From assembly GCA_900754085.1 (NCBI GenBank), contig CAAEBO010000062.1:1-9393 (forward strand): a stretch of DNA of 9,393 nucleotides, written 5' to 3'. Below, piece by piece: positions 6,322-9,393 of the stretch (position 1 is the first letter of the stretch; every line of letters begins with the position of its first letter). The translations under genes were made by a program, and so were the position numbers. The notes beneath the pieces are model-generated. The model searched no databases. It saw nothing but the letters and a program-made list of their open reading frames with translations, and was not told where the DNA came from. Source of the stretch: Clostridia bacterium (GTDB lineage: Bacteria > Bacillota > Clostridia > TANB77 > CAG-508).

Positions 6322-7325
6322 TATTAGCAGTAGCAGGAGCGGGAAAAACAACATATCTAATTGAGCAACTTAATGAAATAGAACAATTTATTATTATAAC
6401 ATATACTCTCAACAATTATAATTCAATTAGAAATGCTATAATTGAAAAATTCAGCTATATTCCAAAAAATATAAAAATATATACTTATTTTTCATTTTTA
6501 TATAATTTCTGTTATAAACCTTTTGAGAGGAATTTTAATAGTAAAGGATTATTATATGGAAAAATACCTGAAAAGAAAGCAAAATCAAGCCAATTATCAT
6601 ATTATATAAATCAAATGTCTAAGAAAGTCTATGCAGCGAGATTATCAAAATTATGTAATGATAATATCATGGAGAAAATAATAAATAGAGTAGAAAAATA
6701 TTTTCAATATTTATATATAGATGAAATACAAGATTTTGCGGGACATGATTTTAATTTTATTAAAAGTCTAGAAAAATGCAATATAAATATTTTATATGTA
6801 GGAGACTATTATCAACACTCTTTTGATACAAGTAGGGATGGAAATGTCAATAAGAATATTTTTAGTTCATATGAACAATATATTGCTAAATTAAGTAATA
6901 ATATTTTATTAGTAGATGATAAGAGCTTAATAAAAAGTAGAAGATGCACCAATACTATATGTGATTTTATCAGAGATAAAATTGGTATAGAAATATATTC
7001 ATATGAAAATAGAGAAAGTGTGATAAAAGAGATAAAAGAAAAAGATAAAATTGAAGAAATAATGAAAAATGATGAGATTATAAAATTGTTTTATAGAAAT
7101 AGTAATAAATATATAGGACATACAGACAATTGGGGAGACTGTAAAGGAAAAACATACAATGACATATGTGTTATTTTAAATGATAAGACATACAAACTAT
7201 TTCAAAACAATAGATTAAACGAATTAGCTTCAATAAGTAAAAATAAATTTTATGTGGCATGTACTCGTACTAGAAATAATTTATTTTTTATTTCAGAGAA
7301 AGAAGTAGGAAAATATAAGAAATAG
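6306..7325 (+). CDS. gajB-like: Short UvrD/Rep-type superfamily 1 helicase (GajB-like)
   Basis: A 339-aa protein with all superfamily 1A motifs: Walker A AGAGKTT (10-16), Ia TYT (32-34), II YIDEIQD (137-143), III GDYYQ (166-170), IV SRRC (211-214), V DCKGKTYNDI (278-287) and VI VACTRTR (317-323). It is much shorter than GajB (about 490 aa) and UvrD/PcrA (about 700 aa). Only about 65 residues separate motifs IV and V, so the 2B domain is essentially absent. The motifs are intact, so this looks like natural reduction rather than damage. In Gabija, GajB is thought to sense DNA ends or termini and activate GajA. The ATG is inside the OLD gene, preceded by GTGAGGG (6292-6298). The last two codons and the stop lie in the IS target duplication, so the IS left the reading frame whole. 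Confidence 0.85.
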   Translation: MDKRLILAVAGAGKTTYLIEQLNEIEQFIIITYTLNNYNSIRNAIIEKFSYIPKNIKIYTYFSFLYNFCYKPFERNFNSKGLLYGKIPEKKAKSSQLSYYINQMSKKVYAARLSKLCNDNIMEKIINRVEKYFQYLYIDEIQDFAGHDFNFIKSLEKCNINILYVGDYYQHSFDTSRDGNVNKNIFSSYEQYIAKLSNNILLVDDKSLIKSRRCTNTICDFIRDKIGIEIYSYENRESVIKEIKEKDKIEEIMKNDEIIKLFYRNSNKYIGHTDNWGDCKGKTYNDICVILNDKTYKLFQNNRLNELASISKNKFYVACTRTRNNLFFISEKEVGKYKK

Positions 7326-7347
7326 ATGGATAACCATTTATTGGCCT
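7318..7347 (+). repeat. Left 30-bp target site duplication of the IS
   Basis: Thirty bases beginning AGAAATAGATGG and ending TTGGCCT are repeated exactly at 8937-8966. This copy includes the last two codons and TAG stop of the GajB-like gene (stop at 7323-7325). Long direct repeats of this size are typical of the IS1202 group. Confidence 0.9.
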
Positions 7348-7373
7348 GTCAATGATTTTTGAAAATGTCCCAA
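7348..7373 (+). repeat. Left terminal inverted repeat of the IS
   Basis: Starts GTCAATGATTTTTGAAAATG and pairs with the right end at 8911-8936 (18 of 26 identical). It pairs more closely with the subterminal copy at 8886-8906 (17 of 21 over 7353-7373, with an identical GAAAATGTCCCAA). Confidence 0.75.
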
Positions 7374-7392
7374 ATTTTTTTTAAACATAAGC

Positions 7393-7414
7393 CCTAAAAA
7401 ATAATTTTTTTAGG
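7393..7414 (-). terminator. Possible terminator of the transposase gene
   Basis: CCTAAAAAA (7393-7401) and TTTTTTAGG (7406-7414) form a 9-bp AT-rich stem with a 4-base loop, eight bases past the transposase stop on the minus strand. The stem is weak. It may instead shield the IS from read-through from the Gabija-like operon. Confidence 0.45.
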
Positions 7415-7422
7415 ATTGTTTT

Positions 7423-8823
7423 TTAAGAAACTTCTTCTAATTCCTTTTGAATTTTAGCAAATTGTTTTTCAGCAAATTTTTCAAATGATTGTCTTTTCCA
7501 TGGATGTATCATTCTTGGTATGTAAATCTTTTTAGGTTCTTGTGGTAAGACCTCGTCAAAATTTACAGAACTTGCTTGAAATTTAGGTATTTCTTCAAGA
7601 GCAAATATACTATCTTCTACAGTAGCATATAGTTTTTTATCAAAAGCTTCAATTACCATACATTTTGTACCTTGACCAAAATATATTGGTGTTCCTACAG
7701 AATTTACTAGTCTGTAATATTTTCTTTTAAAGCAAATAGCATGACCTCTATCAACTATTCTTCTAGATAAAACAGCTAAAGTTAAATTAATTTTTTGTGT
7801 ACTAGGTTGCTTTTCAAAGACAGATTTGGTATTATCAATACATAGGGCAAACTTAGAATTGTATTTGTCTAGGAAAACAGGTAGGAAGTTGTTAGCTTCC
7901 TCAATAGTAGTAATGTTAGCTAATCTTAGTTCAGATATTAACCTAGTTTGTAGCGTTCCAAAAAGTCGTTCAATACGAGGTTTAAATTCAGGTGTGCTAC
8001 TAGTTTGAATGCTGGTGCCTAATTGTGAGCAGGCATAAGCAAATTGTGTAAAGGTATTATCTTCATCAGAGGTAGTACCTTTTCTGTTGTATTCAAAAAC
8101 AGTTCTTTTGTCAGCTTTAAATAGATAAGGAATACCATATTTAGTTAAAATTTGGTAATAAATATTGTAGTAGCCGTTAAGTGTTTCTTGTTTATCAAAG
8201 TATGCGGCAAGTACTTGCCCGGTAGAATCATCAATAGCAGCATGAAGAGCAGTTTTAGTATTACCAAACCAAAGATGAATAGAAGCATCGATCTGGACTT
8301 CTTCACCGAAAAATATACATCTAGGTTGTCTAGGATGGGCATCTTCAACAGAAACAATATATGATTGAATTTTAGCAATTTCCTTTTTAGAGGTAGCTTG
8401 TTTTTTCTGCACAAGTAATTGCTTTTTAATATTTTTTCTAGTTACTTTATGAGTTTTAGGAGAGAGAATATATCTTTCTCTAAGAATTTGACCAACTTCT
8501 GCAACAGATAAATGAATATTTTCTCTTTCGTCTAAAAACTCCGTAAATTGTGTATAAGTACAATCGAAATATTTAGTATTGTATAAATCTTCAATTTGTT
8601 TTTTATCATCATCAGATAAAGCATGAAATGGTTTTCTGCCACGATTACCATGAATGAAGAACTGTTTACCAAATTCTTTGTAACCAGCAATTAACCTATT
8701 AATTTGTCTTTCGGTAAGTTTTAGTTTGTTAGCAGCACGTTTTTTGTTTCCATTAGTTTCAACTAACTTTTTAATAACGTCATATTTTTCTTGTTCTTTC
8801 AATGTCAACACAACCTTTCTCAT
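7423..8823 (-). CDS. ISNCY/IS1202-type DDE transposase
   Basis: A 466-aa transposase of usual length. A helix-turn-helix at about 27-46 (KKRAANKLKLTERQINRLIA) is followed by an Arg-rich GNRGRKP and a second helical domain to about 130. The RNase H-like core has GEEVQIDASIHLWFG (first Asp, D179), HAAIDDSTGQVLAAYFDKQE, then KADKRTVFEY (second Asp, D238) and KPRIERLFGTLQ (Glu, E285). So the DDE triad is complete. 'QIDAS.H.WFG' and 'AYFD.QET..GYY' are characteristic of the IS1202 branch of ISNCY. The C-terminal part carries the beta-barrel-like segment usual in these enzymes. The start is set by AAGGGGG seven bases upstream. The gene appears functional; it cuts and joins the IS ends. Confidence 0.92.
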   Translation of the reverse strand: MRKVVLTLKEQEKYDVIKKLVETNGNKKRAANKLKLTERQINRLIAGYKEFGKQFFIHGNRGRKPFHALSDDDKKQIEDLYNTKYFDCTYTQFTEFLDERENIHLSVAEVGQILRERYILSPKTHKVTRKNIKKQLLVQKKQATSKKEIAKIQSYIVSVEDAHPRQPRCIFFGEEVQIDASIHLWFGNTKTALHAAIDDSTGQVLAAYFDKQETLNGYYNIYYQILTKYGIPYLFKADKRTVFEYNRKGTTSDEDNTFTQFAYACSQLGTSIQTSSTPEFKPRIERLFGTLQTRLISELRLANITTIEEANNFLPVFLDKYNSKFALCIDNTKSVFEKQPSTQKINLTLAVLSRRIVDRGHAICFKRKYYRLVNSVGTPIYFGQGTKCMVIEAFDKKLYATVEDSIFALEEIPKFQASSVNFDEVLPQEPKKIYIPRMIHPWKRQSFEKFAEKQFAKIQKELEEVS

Positions 8824-8852
8824 AAGTTCCCCCTTAAATTAAAGATAAAACA

Positions 8853-8861
8853 ATTATATCA
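8853..8861 (-). promoter_or_regulatory. Extended -10 promoter of the transposase gene
   Basis: On the minus strand TGATATAAT (8861-8853) is a perfect -10 with an extended TGN, 29 bases before the ATG at 8823. No convincing -35 is present at 16-18 bases, so expression is probably low. Confidence 0.5.
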
Positions 8862-8885
8862 TTTAGGAGAACAAATATTTTTTTG

Positions 8886-8906
8886 TTGGGACATTTTCCT
8901 ATTTCA
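8886..8906 (-). repeat. Subterminal second copy of the IS end motif
   Basis: Read on the minus strand this is TGAAATAGGAAAATGTCCCA plus a final A. It matches the left IS end better than the true right terminus does. It is probably an inner transposase-binding site. Confidence 0.55.
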
Positions 8907-8910
8907 TTAC

Positions 8911-8936
8911 TTAAGACATTATCATATTTCATTCAT
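8911..8936 (-). repeat. Right terminal inverted repeat of the IS
   Basis: Read from the outer edge inward on the minus strand this begins ATGAATGAAATATGATAATG. It aligns ungapped with the left end at 18 of 26 positions. Confidence 0.7.
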
Positions 8937-8966
8937 AGAAATAGATGGATAACCATTTATTGGCCT
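8937..8966 (+). repeat. Right 30-bp target site duplication of the IS
   Basis: Exact copy of 7318-7347. Identity stops at both edges at the points where the IS inverted repeats begin, which fixes the insertion boundaries to within about a base. Confidence 0.9.
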
Positions 8967-9016
8967 TGTTTTAACCATGAAAATGAGATAAAATAAAGCT
9001 ATAAATAAACAAAACA

Positions 9017-9028
9017 TAAACCAATAAA
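9017..9028 (+). repeat. TAAACCAATAAA direct repeat, left copy
   Basis: Twelve bases identical to 9375-9386; the two copies bracket the spo0A remnant. A related word, CTAAACCTATAAAGG, lies at 9321-9335. Also nearby, AACCAAT (9019-9025) is inverted as ATTGGTT (9048-9054). They may be recombinase-binding repeats at an element junction, or chance in AT-rich DNA. Confidence 0.3.
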
Positions 9029-9066
9029 GATTAAGACTATTGTAAAAATTGGTTGGGTTTAGCAGT

Positions 9067-9267
9067 AAACATAAATTCCATACAACACCAAGTAGAGTAG
9101 AAAGAGCGATTCGTCATGCAATCGAAGTGGCTTGGGGAAGAGGTCAAACGGATACAGTAGAAAACATATTCGGCTATACAGTATCAGCAGTAAAAGGTAA
9201 GCCAACAAATTCAGAATTTATAGCAATGATAGCTGATAAATTAAGGCTTGAATTAAAGAGTGCATAA
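9067..9267 (+). pseudogene. spo0A: 3' remnant of spo0A (C-terminal DNA-binding domain only)
   Basis: About 66 codons that end at a TAA and match the C-terminus of Spo0A, the response regulator that starts sporulation. TTPSRVERAIRHAIEVAW (recognition helix region), FGYTVS and KPTNSEFIAMIADKLRLE are nearly identical to Bacillus and Clostridium Spo0A. Spo0A is about 260-270 aa, so the receiver domain and the first part of the effector domain are missing. Similarity begins abruptly around K-H-K-F at 9067. Upstream the frame runs back only to a TTG at 9049, with no ribosome binding site and no Spo0A-like residues. The remnant is visibly richer in GC than the DNA to its left, as expected for host core sequence next to acquired DNA. 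It is not expected to make a working protein. Confidence 0.88.
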
Positions 9268-9374
9268 GATTTTAGAAAAACTTAGAAGCGGAAGAGATAC
9301 AAGATTGCAAAAAATAGCCACTAAACCTATAAAGGATAGGAAAATACATATAGATTTAGTAAAAAGTCCGCTAC

Positions 9375-9386
9375 TAAACCAATAAA
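9375..9386 (+). repeat. TAAACCAATAAA direct repeat, right copy
   Basis: Same 12 bases as 9017-9028. CCAATAAATG at 9379-9388 is also the reverse complement of CATTTATTGG inside the IS target duplication. Confidence 0.3.
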
Positions 9387-9393
9387 TGAAATA

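Larger units (their letters stand above)
7348..8936 (-). mobile_element. Complete ISNCY/IS1202-like insertion sequence (about 1589 bp)
   Basis: The element is bounded by the 30-bp direct repeats at 7318-7347 and 8937-8966. It holds a single transposase gene on the minus strand. Its outer 26 bases (7348-7373 against the complement of 8936-8911) match at 18 of 26 positions without gaps and share TGA....TGA.AATGTC, a normal imperfect terminal inverted repeat. A second copy of the terminal motif lies just inside the right end (8886-8906). Intact ends, an intact duplication and an open transposase frame point to a recent insertion. It lies immediately downstream of the Gabija-like operon, convergent to it. 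Confidence 0.9.

Noticed and set aside
6306..7325. Truncation of the GajB-like gene by the IS
   Set aside because: Stop codon and last codons lie in the target duplication, and motif VI is intact near the C-terminus; the sequence across the insertion restores the same ending.
8145..8414. Overlapping frames on both strands inside the transposase gene (also 7826-8008 and 8152-8364)
   Set aside because: The main frame carries a full DDE transposase with conserved motifs; the others are shadows with no known domains.
9049..9267. A functional 72-aa protein starting at TTG 9049
   Set aside because: No ribosome binding site precedes it, and the first six residues do not resemble Spo0A; it is better described as a gene remnant.
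9287..9372. Nested inverted repeats AGCGGA/TCCGCT, ACTAAA/TTTAGT and CCTAT/ATAGG after the spo0A remnant, considered as an RNA or terminator
   Set aside because: Arms are only 5-6 bp with large, asymmetric spacing and no T-rich tail; chance is a sufficient explanation.

Overview
The window is AT-rich DNA from a low-GC, Clostridia-like member of the Bacillota. Four things point there: strong AGGAGG-type ribosome binding sites, heavy use of AT-rich codons, a spore-former Spo0A fragment at the right end, and an ISNCY/IS1202-type transposase. It reads as accessory DNA (a defence or mobile island) joined at its right side to a remnant of the host sporulation gene spo0A. No integrase, relaxase or capsid gene is visible, so the type of carrier element cannot be named.

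Left part (1-1433): a small ribbon-helix-helix DNA-binding protein (minus strand) is divergent from a two-gene membrane operon. The first operon gene encodes a zinc-ribbon protein with one membrane span, the second a multi-span protein. The promoter in front of the operon has a perfect palindrome between its -35 and -10 boxes, a good place for a repressor. The operon ends in a hairpin terminator. Next comes a gene-free stretch of about 375 bases (1434-1809) rich in inverted repeats: an 86-base structure closed by an 11-bp GC-rich stem, a 14-bp perfect hairpin, and a 14-bp hairpin that probably terminates the next gene.

Middle (1810-7325): a 602-aa superfamily 2 helicase-like ATPase (minus strand) is divergent from a tightly packed three-gene operon on the plus strand. 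The operon encodes a DUF6414-like protein of unknown function, an OLD-family ATPase with a C-terminal TOPRIM nuclease domain (GajA-like), and a very short UvrD/Rep-type superfamily 1 helicase (GajB-like). The OLD + UvrD pair is the signature of Gabija anti-phage systems. The extra first gene and the reduced helicase make this a candidate Gabija variant, and it is the most interesting content of the window.

Right part (7318-9393): a complete IS of about 1.59 kb (ISNCY/IS1202-like DDE transposase, imperfect terminal inverted repeats, 30-bp direct target duplication) has landed exactly at the end of the helicase gene without damaging it. Beyond it are about 100 bases of AT-rich DNA, then the last ~65 codons of spo0A, cut off from the rest of the gene. 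Short repeats of a TAAACCAATAAA-type motif lie on both sides of that remnant. The simplest reading is that the island inserted into, or at the 3' part of, spo0A. Whether an intact spo0A is rebuilt elsewhere cannot be seen here.
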